Assembly (NCBI GenBank): GCA_029027985.1
Contig: CP119076.1
Location: forward strand, 1,612,001 to 1,676,000
DNA length: 64,000 bases
Direction: 5' to 3'
Source: Klebsiella aerogenes
Lineage (GTDB): Bacteria; Pseudomonadota; Gammaproteobacteria; Enterobacterales; Enterobacteriaceae
A program made the position numbers and the translations under genes. The notes under the pieces are model-generated. The model searched no databases. It was given only the letters and a program-made list of their open reading frames with translations, and was not told the DNA's origin. The number at the start of each line of letters is the position of its first letter. Positions within the stretch are counted from its first letter, which is position 1. Shown one piece after another: positions 10,014 through 20,226 of the stretch.

Positions 10014-12311
10014 ATGAAATGGTTGTGTACTGTAAGCGTCGCCGTGAGTCTGGCGCTACAACCGGCGCTGGCCGATGAGCTGTTTGGCAATCATCCCCTG
10101 ACGCCGCAGGCGCGGGATGCGTTTGTCAGTGAACTGCTGAAAAAAATGACGGTGGATGAAAAAATCGGCCAGTTGCGCTTAATCAGCGTCGGCCCGGATA
10201 ATCCGAAAGAGGCGATCCGCGACATGATTAAAGACGGCCAGGTCGGGGCGATTTTTAATACCGTCACCCGCCCGGATATCCGCGCGATGCAGGATCAAGT
10301 GATGCAGTTAAGCCGCCTGAAGATCCCGCTGTTCTTCGCCTACGACGTGCTGCACGGACAGCGCACCGTCTTCCCGATTAGCCTTGGCCTGGCGTCCTCC
10401 TTTAACCTCGACGCGGTCAAAACCGTCGGGCGCATTTCGGCATATGAAGCGGCCGACGATGGCCTGAATATGACCTGGGCGCCGATGGTCGATGTGTCCC
10501 GCGATCCGCGCTGGGGCCGCGCCTCCGAAGGTTTTGGCGAAGATACCTGGCTGACCACCGAGATGGGTAAAGCGATGGTGGAATCGATGCAGGGCAAGAG
10601 CCCGGCAGACCGCTATTCGGTGATGACCAGCGTCAAACACTTCGCCGCCTACGGTGCGGTGGAGGGCGGGAAAGAGTACAACACCGTCGACATGAGCCCG
10701 CAGCGCCTGTTCAACGACTACATGCCGCCCTATAAAGCCGGGCTTGATGCCGGTAGCGGCGCGGTGATGGTGGCGCTGAATTCGCTTAACGGCACGCCGG
10801 CGACGTCCGACGCATGGCTGCTGAAAGACGTGCTGCGCGATCAGTGGGGCTTTAAAGGCATCACTGTTTCCGACCATGGCGCGATCAAAGAACTGATTAA
10901 ACACGGCGTTGCTGCCGACCCGGAAGACGCCGTGCGCGTGGCGCTGAAATCCGGCATCAACATGAGCATGAGCGATGAGTACTACAGCAAGTATCTGCCG
11001 GGGCTGGTGAAATCCGGCAAGGTGACGATGGCCGAGTTGGATGACGCCACCCGCCATGTGCTTAACGTGAAGTACGACATGGGGTTGTTTAACGACCCGT
11101 ACAGTCATCTGGGGCCAAAAGATTCCGATCCGCAGGACACCAACGCCGAAAGCCGCCTGCATCGTAAAGAGGCGCGCGAAGTGGCGCAGGAAAGTCTGGT
11201 GCTGTTGAAAAATCGTCTCGATACGCTGCCGTTGAAAAAGTCCGGCACGATCGCGGTGGTGGGCGCGCTGGCTGACAGCAAGCGCGACATGATGGGCAGT
11301 TGGTCGGCGGCGGGTGTGGCCGACCAGTCGGTCACCGTGCTGAGCGGTATCAAAGAGGCGCTGGGCGATAAAGGTAAAGTGATTTACGCTAAAGGCGCGA
11401 ACGTCACCAACGATAAAGGCATTGTCGACTTCCTTAACCTGTATGAGAAAGCGGTACAGGTGGACCCGCGTTCGCCGCAGGCGATGATCGACGAAGCCGT
11501 GGCGGCCGCCAAACAGTCTGATGTGGTGGTTGCCGTGGTGGGCGAGGCGCAGGGGATGGCGCATGAGGCCTCCAGCCGTACCGACATTACGCTGCCGCAA
11601 AGCCAGCGTGACCTGATTAGCGCGCTGAAAGCGACCGGTAAACCGCTGGTGCTGGTGCTGATGAATGGTCGCCCGCTGGCGTTGGTAAAAGAGGATCAGC
11701 AGGCGGATGCGCTGCTGGAGACCTGGTTTGCCGGTACCGAAGGCGGCCACGCGATTGCCGATGTGCTGTTTGGCGATGTCAATCCGTCCGGTAAGCTGCC
11801 GATGTCCTTCCCACGCTCGGTGGGGCAGATTCCGACCTACTACAGCCACCTGAATACCGGTCGCCCGTATAATCCGGAAAAACCGAATAAATACACTTCG
11901 CGTTATTTCGATGAAGCGAACGGCCCGCTATATCCGTTTGGCTATGGTCTGAGCTACACCACCTTTAGCGTTTCCGACGTCAAAATGTCGGCGCCGACGA
12001 TGCCGCGCGACGGCAGCGTGACCGCCAGCGTGCAGGTGACGAATACCGGCAAACGCGAGGGGGAGACGGTGATCCAGCTGTATCTGCAGGATGTTACCGC
12101 CTCAATGAGTCGCCCGGTGAAAATGCTGCGCGGCTTCAAGAAAGTGAACCTCAAACCGGGTGAGACGCAAACCGTCAGCTTCCCGATTGATGTTGATGCG
12201 CTGAAGTTCTGGAACCAGCAGATGAAGTACGTCGCCGAACCGGGCAAATTCAACGTCTTTATTGGCGTTGATTCCGCCCGCGTTAAGCAGAGCGAGTTTG
12301 AACTGCTGTAA
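10014..12311 (+). CDS. bglX: Periplasmic beta-glucosidase, GH3 family
   Basis: Secreted GH3 enzyme hydrolysing beta-glucosides in the periplasm. The start at 10014 gives 765 residues, exactly the E. coli BglX length, with signal peptide MKWLCTVSVAVSLALQPALA; an upstream extension in the same frame has no function. GAGG lies upstream. The catalytic nucleophile aspartate is in GITVSDHGAI near residue 287. GH3 N- and C-terminal domains and a C-terminal fibronectin III-like domain (TASVQVTNTGKREGETVIQLY) follow in order. It is monocistronic, with a strong terminator 21 bp past the stop. Confidence 0.96.
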   Translation: MKWLCTVSVAVSLALQPALADELFGNHPLTPQARDAFVSELLKKMTVDEKIGQLRLISVGPDNPKEAIRDMIKDGQVGAIFNTVTRPDIRAMQDQVMQLSRLKIPLFFAYDVLHGQRTVFPISLGLASSFNLDAVKTVGRISAYEAADDGLNMTWAPMVDVSRDPRWGRASEGFGEDTWLTTEMGKAMVESMQGKSPADRYSVMTSVKHFAAYGAVEGGKEYNTVDMSPQRLFNDYMPPYKAGLDAGSGAVMVALNSLNGTPATSDAWLLKDVLRDQWGFKGITVSDHGAIKELIKHGVAADPEDAVRVALKSGINMSMSDEYYSKYLPGLVKSGKVTMAELDDATRHVLNVKYDMGLFNDPYSHLGPKDSDPQDTNAESRLHRKEAREVAQESLVLLKNRLDTLPLKKSGTIAVVGALADSKRDMMGSWSAAGVADQSVTVLSGIKEALGDKGKVIYAKGANVTNDKGIVDFLNLYEKAVQVDPRSPQAMIDEAVAAAKQSDVVVAVVGEAQGMAHEASSRTDITLPQSQRDLISALKATGKPLVLVLMNGRPLALVKEDQQADALLETWFAGTEGGHAIADVLFGDVNPSGKLPMSFPRSVGQIPTYYSHLNTGRPYNPEKPNKYTSRYFDEANGPLYPFGYGLSYTTFSVSDVKMSAPTMPRDGSVTASVQVTNTGKREGETVIQLYLQDVTASMSRPVKMLRGFKKVNLKPGETQTVSFPIDVDALKFWNQQMKYVAEPGKFNVFIGVDSARVKQSEFELL

Positions 12312-12332
12312 TGAGATAAAGATTTCACCCTT

Positions 12333-12360
12333 AAAAGGCCGATTAATCGGCCTTTTCTTT
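12333..12360 (+). terminator. Rho-independent terminator of bglX
   Basis: Perfect palindrome AAAAGGCCGATTAATCGG followed by CCTTTT, then CTTTTTC. The GGCCGAT stem with a T-rich run is a standard intrinsic terminator. Confidence 0.9.
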
Positions 12361-12438
12361 TTCGTTCAGCGGCCAAATGGGCTACGCTTTTCTCTTAAGC
12401 TTCTGTAAACGGAGCGCAAAAGAACAGAGGGAAGCGGG

Positions 12439-13356
12439 ATGATGATGGCAACGAAATGGTCCGGCGCGCTGGCGCTGGCGGCACTGGTTAGCCTGCCGCT
12501 GCAGGCGGCGGAGCCGGTGAAAGTCGGGTCGAAAATCGACACTGAAGGGGCGCTGCTCGGCAATATTATTTTGCAGGTACTGGAAAACCACGGGGTGAAA
12601 ACCGTCAACAAAGTTCAGCTTGGCACCACGCCTGTGGTGCGCGGGGCGATCGCCGCCGGTGAGTTGGATATCTACCCGGAATATACCGGCAACGGCGCTT
12701 TCTTCTTTAAAGATGAAAACGATCCGGCGTGGAAAAACGCCAAACAGGGGTATGAAAAAGTCAAAGCGCTCGATGCGGAAAAGAACAAACTTATTTGGTT
12801 GACGCCGGCGCCTGCCAACAATACCTGGACCATCTCGGTACGTCAGGACCTGGCGGAGCAAAATCATCTGACTTCACTGTCCGATCTGAGCGCGTATCTG
12901 CAGAAAGGCGGCAACTTTAAACTTGCGGCGTCTGCTGAGTTTATTGAACGCCCTGATGCGTTGCCGGCTTTTGAAAAAGCCTATGGTTTCAAGCTCAATC
13001 AGGATCAACTGTTGTCGCTGGCGGGCGGCGATACGGCAGTGACGATTAAAGCGGCGGCGCAGCAAACCTCCGGCGTTAATGCGGCGATGGCCTACGGCAC
13101 CGATGGCCCGGTCGCGGCGCTGGGCCTGCAAACGTTGAGCGACCCGAAAGGCGTACAGCCGATTTATGCCCCGACGCCGGTGGTGCGCGCAGCGGTGCTG
13201 AAAGCCTATCCGCAGATGGCGCAGTGGCTGGCGCCGGTCTTTGCCAGCCTCGATGAAAAAACGCTGCAGAAGCTGAACGCCAGTATTGCGGTCGAAGGGC
13301 GCGATGCGAAAAAAGTGGCGGCTGACTATCTGCAACAAAAAGGGCTGCTGAAGTAA
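12439..13356 (+). CDS. osmF: Osmoprotectant ABC transporter substrate-binding protein
   Basis: Periplasmic binding protein (YehZ/OsmF) of the YehZYXW importer, the OpuAC/ProX type for glycine-betaine-like compounds. It has a signal peptide (cleaved after LQAA), then VKVGSKIDTEGALLGNIILQ and an OpuAC-type domain of about 280 residues. Three ATG codons in tandem (12439, 12442, 12445) leave the start uncertain by two residues; AGAGGGAAG precedes them. It is the first gene of a four-gene operon. In E. coli this system has low betaine affinity and is stationary-phase (RpoS) controlled; that is family knowledge, not visible here. Confidence 0.93.
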   Translation: MMMATKWSGALALAALVSLPLQAAEPVKVGSKIDTEGALLGNIILQVLENHGVKTVNKVQLGTTPVVRGAIAAGELDIYPEYTGNGAFFFKDENDPAWKNAKQGYEKVKALDAEKNKLIWLTPAPANNTWTISVRQDLAEQNHLTSLSDLSAYLQKGGNFKLAASAEFIERPDALPAFEKAYGFKLNQDQLLSLAGGDTAVTIKAAAQQTSGVNAAMAYGTDGPVAALGLQTLSDPKGVQPIYAPTPVVRAAVLKAYPQMAQWLAPVFASLDEKTLQKLNASIAVEGRDAKKVAADYLQQKGLLK

Positions 13357-13362
13357 TTTTTG

Positions 13363-14520
13363 GTGACTATTCGTTGTTATAACCGCGTGGCGCTACTGCT
13401 AACGCTGCTGCTGTTAGCGGTGGCGACGCTGCCGTTTGTCACTTATGCCCCCAACCGCCTGCTCTCCGGAGAGGCGCGCTGGCTATGGTCGCAGATACCG
13501 TGGCTGGCGGGCGTGCAGCTGGCCACAGTGCTGTTGCTGTTGCTGCTGTGCTGGGTCCCCGGTCGGCTGGCGCTGCTCGGGAGTCTGATCATTGCCGACT
13601 TATTGCTGCCACTGCTGCTATGGGGCGCTGGCCACACTGCGCTACAGTTGGCGGAGCAAGGTTCGCCGCTGGCGCGCACCTCGCCCGGTAGCGGGTTGTG
13701 GCTCTCTCTCGCGCTGTGCTTGCTTATCGCCAGCGATACGATCCGCCGTTTGACTCCACGCGCGCTGTGGCGCTGGCTGCTCAACGCTCAACTGTGGTTG
13801 CTTCCTTGCCTGCTACTGTGGCTGGGGGCGCTCGATTCGCTCTCGTTACTGAAAGAGTATGTCAATCGCGAGGATGTCTTTAACGACGCCCTGCGCCAAC
13901 ATCTGTGGCTGCTGTTCGGGACGCTGCTGCCGGGGCTACTGCTCGGTCTGTCGATTGGCTTTGCCATCTGGCGGCGTCCGCGCTGGCAGGCGCCGGTGTT
14001 TACCTTCCTCAATGTGATTCAAACCATTCCCTCGGTGGCGCTGTTCGGCCTGCTGATTGCGCCGCTGGCCGGACTGACCCGGCATTTTCCGTGGCTGGGG
14101 CATCTTGGCGTCTCCGGAACCGGTATGGCGCCGGCGCTGATCGCGCTGGTGTTGTATGCGTTATTACCGCTGGTGCGTGGGGTGGTGACCGGTCTGCATC
14201 AGGTACCGCGGGAAGCGCTGGAAAGCGCAATGGCGATGGGAATGAGCGCGGGGCAGCGTTTTCGCCAGGTACAATTGCCGCTGGCGCTGCCGGTGTTGTT
14301 GCGTAGTCTGCGGGTGGTGAGCGTGCAGACCGTCGGTATGGCGGTGGTGGCGGCGCTGATTGGCGCCGGTGGTTTCGGGGCACTGGTGTTCCAGGGATTG
14401 CTCAGCAGCGCGCTGGATTTGGTGCTGTTAGGGGTGATCCCGACGATTGCGCTGGCGGTGGTGGTGGATGCCGTCTTTGCGCTGTGGGTCGCGTTACTAA
14501 AAGGAGAGGCGAATGATTGA
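13363..14520 (+). CDS. yehY: ABC transporter permease of the OsmF system
   Basis: Integral membrane permease with an N-terminal extension of several hydrophobic segments and a C-terminal BPD-transporter domain. The coupling-loop motif reads [20 protein letters not shown] near residues 286-305. The GTG at 13363 is used because the E. coli protein begins at the equivalent Thr-rich N-terminus; a TTG three bases earlier is also open. The gene starts 6 bp after osmF and its 3' end overlaps yehX by 8 bp, showing translational coupling. Confidence 0.92.
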   Translation: MTIRCYNRVALLLTLLLLAVATLPFVTYAPNRLLSGEARWLWSQIPWLAGVQLATVLLLLLLCWVPGRLALLGSLIIADLLLPLLLWGAGHTALQLAEQGSPLARTSPGSGLWLSLALCLLIASDTIRRLTPRALWRWLLNAQLWLLPCLLLWLGALDSLSLLKEYVNREDVFNDALRQHLWLLFGTLLPGLLLGLSIGFAIWRRPRWQAPVFTFLNVIQTIPSVALFGLLIAPLAGLTRHFPWLGHLGVSGTGMAPALIALVLYALLPLVRGVVTGLHQVPREALESAMAMGMSAGQRFRQVQLPLALPVLLRSLRVVSVQTVGMAVVAALIGAGGFGALVFQGLLSSALDLVLLGVIPTIALAVVVDAVFALWVALLKGEAND

Positions 14521-15448
14521 GTTCGACGGGGTGAACAAATCCTTCGCCGGGCAGCCTGCGGTGAAGGACCTTAACCTGCATCTGCGCGAAGGAGCGTTTT
14601 CAGTATTGATTGGTACTTCCGGCTCCGGAAAATCGACCACGCTGAAGATGATTAACCGGTTGGTGGAGCAGGATAGCGGGGTGATCCGTTTCGCCGGTCA
14701 GGATATCCGCCAGCAGCCGCTGTTGGCGCTGCGCCGCCGGATGGGATACGCCATTCAATCGATCGGTTTATTTCCTCACTGGACGGTGGCGCAAAATATT
14801 GCCACCGTGCCGCAGTTGCAAAAGTGGCCGCGCGGGAAAATCGCCGAACGGGTCGATGAGCTGATGGCGCTGCTCGGCCTGGAGCCGTTACTGCGCGAGC
14901 GTTACCCGCACCAGCTTTCCGGCGGTCAGCAGCAGCGCGTCGGGGTGGCGCGGGCGCTGGCGGCTAACCCGGAAGTGCTGCTGATGGATGAACCGTTTGG
15001 CGCACTGGATCCGGTGACGCGTGAAACACTGCAGCAGGAGATGATCCGCATTCATCGTCTGCTCGGGCGCACCATCGTGCTGGTGACGCACGATATCGAC
15101 GAAGCGCTGCGCCTGGCGGATCATCTGGTGTTAATGGACGGCGGCGAAGTGGTGCAACAAGGCGAACCGCTGCAAATGTTGCTGCAGCCGAAAAATGCCT
15201 TTGTGGAAACCTTCTTTGGCCGCAGCGAACTGGGGGTGCGGCTGCTTTCGCTACGCGGCGTCGGTGATTATTTGCGTCGCGATGAACGGCTGGCGGGGGA
15301 TGCGCTGAACGTTTCGATGACGCTGCGCGAAGCGCTGTCGCAGTTTGTCGCTCACCGCCGTGAAGTGCTGCCGGTGGTGGATGAACAAGGTCAGGCGTGC
15401 GGTACGCTGCACTTTGCCGACCTGCTGCGCGATGGGGGCGCGGTGTGA
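14513..15448 (+). CDS. yehX: ABC transporter ATP-binding protein of the OsmF system
   Basis: 311-residue ATPase of the glycine betaine/carnitine/choline family. Walker A GTSGSGKS is at residues 34-41, the signature LSGGQQQR at 135-142, and Walker B VLLMDEP at 155-161. The C-terminal part (about 245-311) has CBS-domain character ([20 protein letters not shown]), as in OpuA-type ATPases where it senses ionic strength. It overlaps yehY by 8 bp and yehW by 4 bp. Confidence 0.94.
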   Translation: MIEFDGVNKSFAGQPAVKDLNLHLREGAFSVLIGTSGSGKSTTLKMINRLVEQDSGVIRFAGQDIRQQPLLALRRRMGYAIQSIGLFPHWTVAQNIATVPQLQKWPRGKIAERVDELMALLGLEPLLRERYPHQLSGGQQQRVGVARALAANPEVLLMDEPFGALDPVTRETLQQEMIRIHRLLGRTIVLVTHDIDEALRLADHLVLMDGGEVVQQGEPLQMLLQPKNAFVETFFGRSELGVRLLSLRGVGDYLRRDERLAGDALNVSMTLREALSQFVAHRREVLPVVDEQGQACGTLHFADLLRDGGAV

Positions 15449-16182
15449 AAGCCCTTCGCGATCCGCTGTGCTGGCTGGTGGCGCTGTTTATCGTGCTGCT
15501 GCTGGCGTTGCCCCATAGTGCGCCGTTGTTTAGCTGGCTGTTTCCGGAGCTGCCGCGCCCGGTTTACCAACAGGAGAGTTTTCTGGCGTTGACGCTGGCC
15601 CATTTTTGGCTGGTGGCGCTCTCCAGCCTTGCGGCGACGTTTATCGGCGTCGGGGCAGGGATTGCGGTAACCCGTCCCGGCGGACGGGAATTTCGCCCGC
15701 TGGTCGAGACGATTGCCGCTATGGGGCAGACGTTTCCGCCGGTAGCGGTACTGGCGATTGCGGTGCCGGTAATGGGCTTTGGCTGGCAGCCGGCGCTGAT
15801 TGCACTGGCGTTGTATGGAATACTTCCCGTGCTGCAGGGGACGCTGGCCGGATTGAGCTCAATACCGCCGGGGGTATCGGGGATTGCCGAAGGGATGGGG
15901 ATGACTGGCTGGCAGCGACTATGCAAAGTGGAACTGCCGCTGGCGGCGCCGGTCATGCTGGCCGGGATCCGTACTTCGACCATCGTCAATATTGGTACTG
16001 CGACAATTGCTTCAACGGTAGGAGCCAACACACTCGGCACGCCGATTATCATCGGTCTCAGCGGCTTCAATACCGCTTACGTGCTGCAGGGCGCGCTGCT
16101 GGTCGGGCTGGCGGCGATCATCGTTGACCGCCTGTTTGAAAGGTTGAACCGGTGGATCAGCCGACACCGCCACGCACAATAA
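15445..16182 (+). CDS. yehW: Second ABC transporter permease of the OsmF system
   Basis: 245-residue BPD-type permease with about six transmembrane segments; the coupling loop is [20 protein letters not shown]. The start is the GTG at 15445 (GTGA overlap with the yehX stop). An earlier in-frame start would overlap yehX by over 50 bp and does not match the E. coli N-terminus (KMLRDPLFWL-like). It is last in the operon. Its final 26 bp overlap the 3' end of yohO on the opposite strand. Confidence 0.92.
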   Translation: MKALRDPLCWLVALFIVLLLALPHSAPLFSWLFPELPRPVYQQESFLALTLAHFWLVALSSLAATFIGVGAGIAVTRPGGREFRPLVETIAAMGQTFPPVAVLAIAVPVMGFGWQPALIALALYGILPVLQGTLAGLSSIPPGVSGIAEGMGMTGWQRLCKVELPLAAPVMLAGIRTSTIVNIGTATIASTVGANTLGTPIIIGLSGFNTAYVLQGALLVGLAAIIVDRLFERLNRWISRHRHAQ

Positions 16183-16270
16183 ACGAATAACCCGCCAGCA
16201 TCACGCCGCCGATCCCGCCGATGGCCATGAATAAGAAGAGGGTGATGACCGCGATTTTCGCTGGCTTCAT
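16157..16270 (-). CDS. yohO: Small inner membrane protein YohO
   Basis: 37-residue protein translated by hand: [20 protein letters not shown] and on to a [12 protein letters not shown] segment. It is a single transmembrane helix with a short basic N-terminus. It matches my memory of E. coli YohO (35 aa, RVAKIGVIALFLFMALGGIG...) and lies in the same place, between yehW and mlrA. AAAGGAG is well spaced before the ATG. The 3' end runs 26 bp into yehW on the other strand. Function unknown; too short for routine gene calling. Confidence 0.9.
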   Translation of the reverse strand: MKPAKIAVITLFLFMAIGGIGGVMLAGYSFIVRGGVG

Positions 16271-16329
16271 GATAGGCTCCTTTTGTTAACGGAGGGATTA
16301 TACGGTGAAGCGCTGGTGTTAATGAAACA

Positions 16330-17061
16330 TTAATTGCTATTTAGCCAAATCAGATTGCCTCGCTGTTCCCAGCCGCGCAGTTGTGCTTCCTGCGGGCTAC
16401 CCGGTGGCGCGGGACACCATACCAGCAGGGTGCTGTCGGGAAACAGCTGCGGGCGGATCTGATTGAGCGAATGCGCCACAACGTCAACCCGCCATCCCTG
16501 TTCGCAGGCAATCCACCCCTCCAGCCACAGGCGGGTGGTGTCATCGGTATTCCAGCCTATCACCACCGCGTGATGTCCGGGGCGCTTCCAGGCATGGGCG
16601 AGACATTGGGCAATATGATTGATCAAAATGCCGTCGAGCAGGCTGCGCAGTGCCAGTAGCGTCGGCTGTGGGCTGAGCAAGCGGTGGCGCAGCGGGTTGA
16701 ACAGATGGTCGACCAGGGTTTTTGCCGAATAGCTGTGGCTGCGCTCTTTGAGCCACAGCCGCAGTCGCTGATAATGCCCCTCCTGCAGGAAGCCGAGCAG
16801 GATCTCCTGCTGCTCGCGCCAGCCGTCTTCGGCATCATCCTCGCGATCGGGCAGCAGGCCTTTCACCTTGCTGACCTGTACGCCAGCGTCAATCCAGCGC
16901 TTAATTTCGCGGATGCGGTCGATTTCACTGTCGTTAAATAAACGATGGCCGCCGTCGGTACGCTGCGGCTTAATGAGTCCATAACGCCGCTGCCAGGCGC
17001 GCAACGTCACGGGATTAATATCACAAAGCTGAGCCACTTCGCCTATCGTATATAGCGCCAT
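16330..17061 (-). CDS. mlrA: MerR-like transcriptional regulator of curli/biofilm control
   Basis: 243-residue regulator, same length as E. coli MlrA (YehV). The N-terminal MerR helix-turn-helix is ALYTIGEVAQLCDINPVTLR followed by AWQRRYG (residues 2-29), then GGHRLFNDSEIDRIREIKRW. The C-terminal half resembles a cobalamin-binding-like fold that senses no known ligand. In E. coli it activates csgD together with RpoS and c-di-GMP signals. GGGAGTGGG precedes the start; an ATG 18 bp upstream is rejected because it does not match the family. Divergent from btsS with a 199-bp gap. Confidence 0.93.
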   Translation of the reverse strand: MALYTIGEVAQLCDINPVTLRAWQRRYGLIKPQRTDGGHRLFNDSEIDRIREIKRWIDAGVQVSKVKGLLPDREDDAEDGWREQQEILLGFLQEGHYQRLRLWLKERSHSYSAKTLVDHLFNPLRHRLLSPQPTLLALRSLLDGILINHIAQCLAHAWKRPGHHAVVIGWNTDDTTRLWLEGWIACEQGWRVDVVAHSLNQIRPQLFPDSTLLVWCPAPPGSPQEAQLRGWEQRGNLIWLNSN

Positions 17062-17260
17062 TTCCCACTCCCGCAGCATTCTCCTTTTTTAACTGTAGAA
17101 GGGGTTTATCGATTGTTCATTTTTTGTGCTTTTTGGCGACAAAGAGGCGGCAAGAAGTGTGATCATTACCATGATTTATCATTTTCTTGTATAGCTTCAA
17201 AGAAAGTTATAGGCGGTCAGTGTATGTTACGCGCTTTCGACGGTGGTGTGGTCTGCGGGT

Positions 17261-18949
17261 ATGTACGAGTTTGATCTGATATTGCTGCTGCTCCAGCAGA
17301 TGTGCGTGTTTCTGGTCATCGCCTGGCTGATGAGCAAAACGCGGCTGTTCATTCCCCTGATGCAGGTTACCGTGCGCCTGCCGCATAAGCTGCTGTGTTA
17401 CGTCACCTTCTCCATTTTCTGCATTATGGGGACCTATTTTGGTCTGCATATCGAAGACTCCATTGCCAACACCCGCGCTATCGGCGCGGTAATGGGCGGT
17501 TTGCTCGGCGGCCCGGTGGTCGGTGGACTGGTGGGCTTGACCGGCGGCTTGCATCGCTACTCGTTGGGGGGAATGACCGCCTTAAGCTGTATGGTCTCTA
17601 CCATTGTGGAAGGGCTGCTCGGCGGCCTGGTGCATAGCGTTCTGGTCAAACGTGGACGCCCGGATAAAGTTTTCAGCCCCATCACCGCCGGGGCGATTAC
17701 CTTTTTCGCCGAACTGGTGCAGATGCTGATTATCCTGCTGATTGCGCGGCCGTTTCAGGATGCGCTGCATCTGGTGCAGAGCATCGCCGCGCCGATGATG
17801 GTCACGAATACCGTCGGCGCCGCGCTGTTTATGCGTATTTTGCTGGATAAACGGGCGATGTTTGAGAAATACACCTCGGCGTTCTCCGCCACTGCGTTGA
17901 AGGTGGCGGCTTCCACCGAGGGGATCCTGCGTCAGGGATTCAATGAAGAGAACAGTATGAAGGTCGCTCAGGTGCTGATTCAGGAACTGGATATTGGCGC
18001 GGTGGCGATTACCGACCGCGACCGGTTGCTGGCGTTTACCGGCATTGGCGACGATCACCACCTGCCAGGCAAACCGATTTCGTCATCCTACACGCAAAAG
18101 GCGATCGAGACCGGCGAAGTGGTTTATGCCGACGGTAACGAAGTGCCGTACCGCTGCTCGATTCACCCCAACTGCAAACTGGGTTCGACGCTGGTTATTC
18201 CGCTGCGCGGCGAGAATCAACGGGTGATTGGCACGATCAAGCTGTATGAAGCGAAAAACCGCTTGTTCAGCTCGATTAACCGCACGCTGGGGGAGGGGAT
18301 TGCTCAACTGCTGTCGGCGCAGATCCTTGCCGGTCAGTATGAGCGGCAAAAGGCGCTGCTGACCCAGTCGGAAATCAAGCTGCTGCACGCGCAGGTAAAT
18401 CCGCATTTCCTGTTTAATGCCCTGAATACGCTGAAAGCGGTGATCCGCCGCGATAGCGAGCAGGCAGGACAACTGGTGCAGTATCTGTCGACCTTCTTTC
18501 GTAAGAATCTGAAGCGGCCGTCGGAGATTGTCACTCTGGCGGATGAAATCGAACATGTGAATGCCTACCTGCAGATCGAGAAGGCGCGATTCCAGGAGAA
18601 TTTACAGATACAGATGCAGGTTCCGCCGTCGCTTGAGCATCTTCAGCTGCCGGCCTTTACCCTACAGCCGATCGTTGAGAATGCGATTAAGCACGGGACC
18701 TCTCAGCATCTTGGCGTGGGGGAAATTACCATTCGCGCCAGCCAGTATGAGCGTTGGTTACAGCTGGACGTTGAAGATAACGCCGGGCTTTATCGGGATA
18801 ACCCCAATGCCAGTGGACTCGGGATGAGTCTGGTGGACAGGCGACTACGCACGCGCTTCGGCGCGGACTGCGGGATTAGCGTCACCTGTGAAGCGGAACG
18901 ATTTACCCGCATCACGCTACGACTGCCTCTGGAGGAGAATGCATGTTAA
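17261..18949 (+). CDS. btsS: Pyruvate-sensing histidine kinase, LytS family
   Basis: 562-residue membrane sensor (YehU). Six N-terminal transmembrane segments form the 5TM-5TMR_LYT domain ([21 protein letters not shown] near residues 77-97). A GAF-like domain follows, then the His-kinase domain with phosphoacceptor H382 in [10 protein letters not shown] and the ATP-binding N box ENAIKHG. H382 is the same residue number as in E. coli BtsS. It detects extracellular pyruvate and signals to BtsR. Its stop overlaps btsR by 7 bp. Confidence 0.94.
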   Translation: MYEFDLILLLLQQMCVFLVIAWLMSKTRLFIPLMQVTVRLPHKLLCYVTFSIFCIMGTYFGLHIEDSIANTRAIGAVMGGLLGGPVVGGLVGLTGGLHRYSLGGMTALSCMVSTIVEGLLGGLVHSVLVKRGRPDKVFSPITAGAITFFAELVQMLIILLIARPFQDALHLVQSIAAPMMVTNTVGAALFMRILLDKRAMFEKYTSAFSATALKVAASTEGILRQGFNEENSMKVAQVLIQELDIGAVAITDRDRLLAFTGIGDDHHLPGKPISSSYTQKAIETGEVVYADGNEVPYRCSIHPNCKLGSTLVIPLRGENQRVIGTIKLYEAKNRLFSSINRTLGEGIAQLLSAQILAGQYERQKALLTQSEIKLLHAQVNPHFLFNALNTLKAVIRRDSEQAGQLVQYLSTFFRKNLKRPSEIVTLADEIEHVNAYLQIEKARFQENLQIQMQVPPSLEHLQLPAFTLQPIVENAIKHGTSQHLGVGEITIRASQYERWLQLDVEDNAGLYRDNPNASGLGMSLVDRRLRTRFGADCGISVTCEAERFTRITLRLPLEENAC

Positions 18950-19662
18950 AAGTTTTAATCGTCGATGATGAGCCGCTGGCGCGGGAAAACCTGCGCATCC
19001 TGCTGGAGGCGCAAAGCGATATTGAGATCGTCGGCGAATGCGGTAATGCCGTTGAGGCTATCGGCGCGGTGCATAAACTGCGCCCCGATGTACTGTTCCT
19101 GGATATTCAGATGCCGCGCATCAGCGGGCTGGAGATGGTCGGCATGCTCGACCCGGAGCATCGTCCCTATATCGTTTTTTTAACCGCCTTCGATGAGTAT
19201 GCGGTGAAGGCCTTTGAAGAACACGCCTTCGATTATCTGCTCAAGCCTATCGAAAGCGCGCGACTGGAGAAAACGCTAGCCCGCCTGCGCCAGGAACGCA
19301 GTCTGCAGGATGTGTCGCTGCTCGATGATGCCCGGCAGGCGCTGAAGTACATTCCCTGCACCGGACACAGCCGTATCTGGCTGCTGCAAATGGAAGACGT
19401 GGCGTTTGTGAGTAGCCGAATGAGCGGTATCTTCGTCACCGACAGTGAAGGCAAAGAGGGATTTACCGAGCTGACGCTACGCACCCTGGAAAGCCGTACG
19501 CCGCTGCTGCGCTGTCATCGCCAGTATTTGGTCAATATGGCGCATTTGAAAGAGATCCGCCTGGAAGAGAATGGCCAGGCGGAGCTGCTGATGCGCGCCG
19601 GACAAACGGTGCCGGTTAGCCGTCGCTACCTGAAAAGCCTGAAAGAGGCGATTGGGCTGTAA
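18943..19662 (+). CDS. btsR: Response regulator, LytTR DNA-binding type
   Basis: 239-residue regulator (YehT). The receiver domain has D54 in VLFLDIQMP as phosphorylation site, with the acidic pair VDDEP at the start and K in LLKPIES. A LytTR DNA-binding domain occupies about residues 135-239 and ends with the typical [18 protein letters not shown] segment. With BtsS it controls the pyruvate transporter gene btsT in E. coli. Overlap with btsS implies coupled translation. Confidence 0.95.
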   Translation: MLKVLIVDDEPLARENLRILLEAQSDIEIVGECGNAVEAIGAVHKLRPDVLFLDIQMPRISGLEMVGMLDPEHRPYIVFLTAFDEYAVKAFEEHAFDYLLKPIESARLEKTLARLRQERSLQDVSLLDDARQALKYIPCTGHSRIWLLQMEDVAFVSSRMSGIFVTDSEGKEGFTELTLRTLESRTPLLRCHRQYLVNMAHLKEIRLEENGQAELLMRAGQTVPVSRRYLKSLKEAIGL

Positions 19663-19715
19663 AAACGCGGAATCATGGTAGACTTAGCGCCAGCATTTTT
19701 CATCATGAAGGCATT

Positions 19716-20183
19716 ATGATCAGTAACGATATTTTACGTAGCCTGCGCTACACCCTGAAAACCAATAACAACGGCCTGGTTCGCATCTTTGCGCTGGCGG
19801 ATGCGCCGGTTAGCGCGGAACAGCTGGTACCCTGGCTGAAAAAAGAAGATGAAGAAGGGTTTGTGCGCTGCCCGGACATCGTGTTGGCGAACTTCCTCAA
19901 CGGCCTGATTTACGACAAACGCGGCAAAGATGAATCTGCGCCACCGCTGGCGGTTGAGCGCCGGGTTAATAACAATATCGTGCTGAAAAAACTGCGTATC
20001 GCCTTTTCGCTAAAGACCGATGATATCCTGGCGATCCTGACCCAGCAGAAGTTCCGCGTCTCGATGCCGGAAATCACCGCCATGATGCGCGCGCCGGAGC
20101 ATAAAAACTTCCGCGAGTGCGGCGATCAATTTATGCGCTATTTCCTGCGTGGCCTGACCGAGCGTGAGCACGCTAAAGCCTGA
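19716..20183 (+). CDS. yehS: DUF1456 family protein
   Basis: 155-residue soluble protein of the DUF1456/YehS family, made of two similar segments: NDILRSLRYTLKTNNNGLVR at the start and a related KLRIAFSLKTDDILAILTQQ later. Function not known. It follows btsR by 53 bp on the same strand, as in E. coli, so readthrough is possible. A GGCATT stretch precedes the ATG with a weak ribosome site. Confidence 0.9.
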   Translation: MISNDILRSLRYTLKTNNNGLVRIFALADAPVSAEQLVPWLKKEDEEGFVRCPDIVLANFLNGLIYDKRGKDESAPPLAVERRVNNNIVLKKLRIAFSLKTDDILAILTQQKFRVSMPEITAMMRAPEHKNFRECGDQFMRYFLRGLTEREHAKA

Positions 20184-20196
20184 GTGCCAGACTTGT

Positions 20197-20214
20197 CCCG
20201 GGCCTGTGCCCGGG
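20197..20214. terminator. Hairpin between convergent yehS and yehR
   Basis: CCCGGGC/GCCCGGG 7-bp stem with a CTGT loop between two convergent stops. No T-tract follows (CCTCTCATCC). Tentative. Confidence 0.45.
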
Positions 20215-20226
20215 CCTCTCATCCCC

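Noticed and set aside
10308-11849. 513-codon open frame antisense to bglX
   Set aside because: It lies wholly inside bglX in GC-rich codon mirror, its translation is rich in His/Arg/Gln without domains, and bglX is certain.
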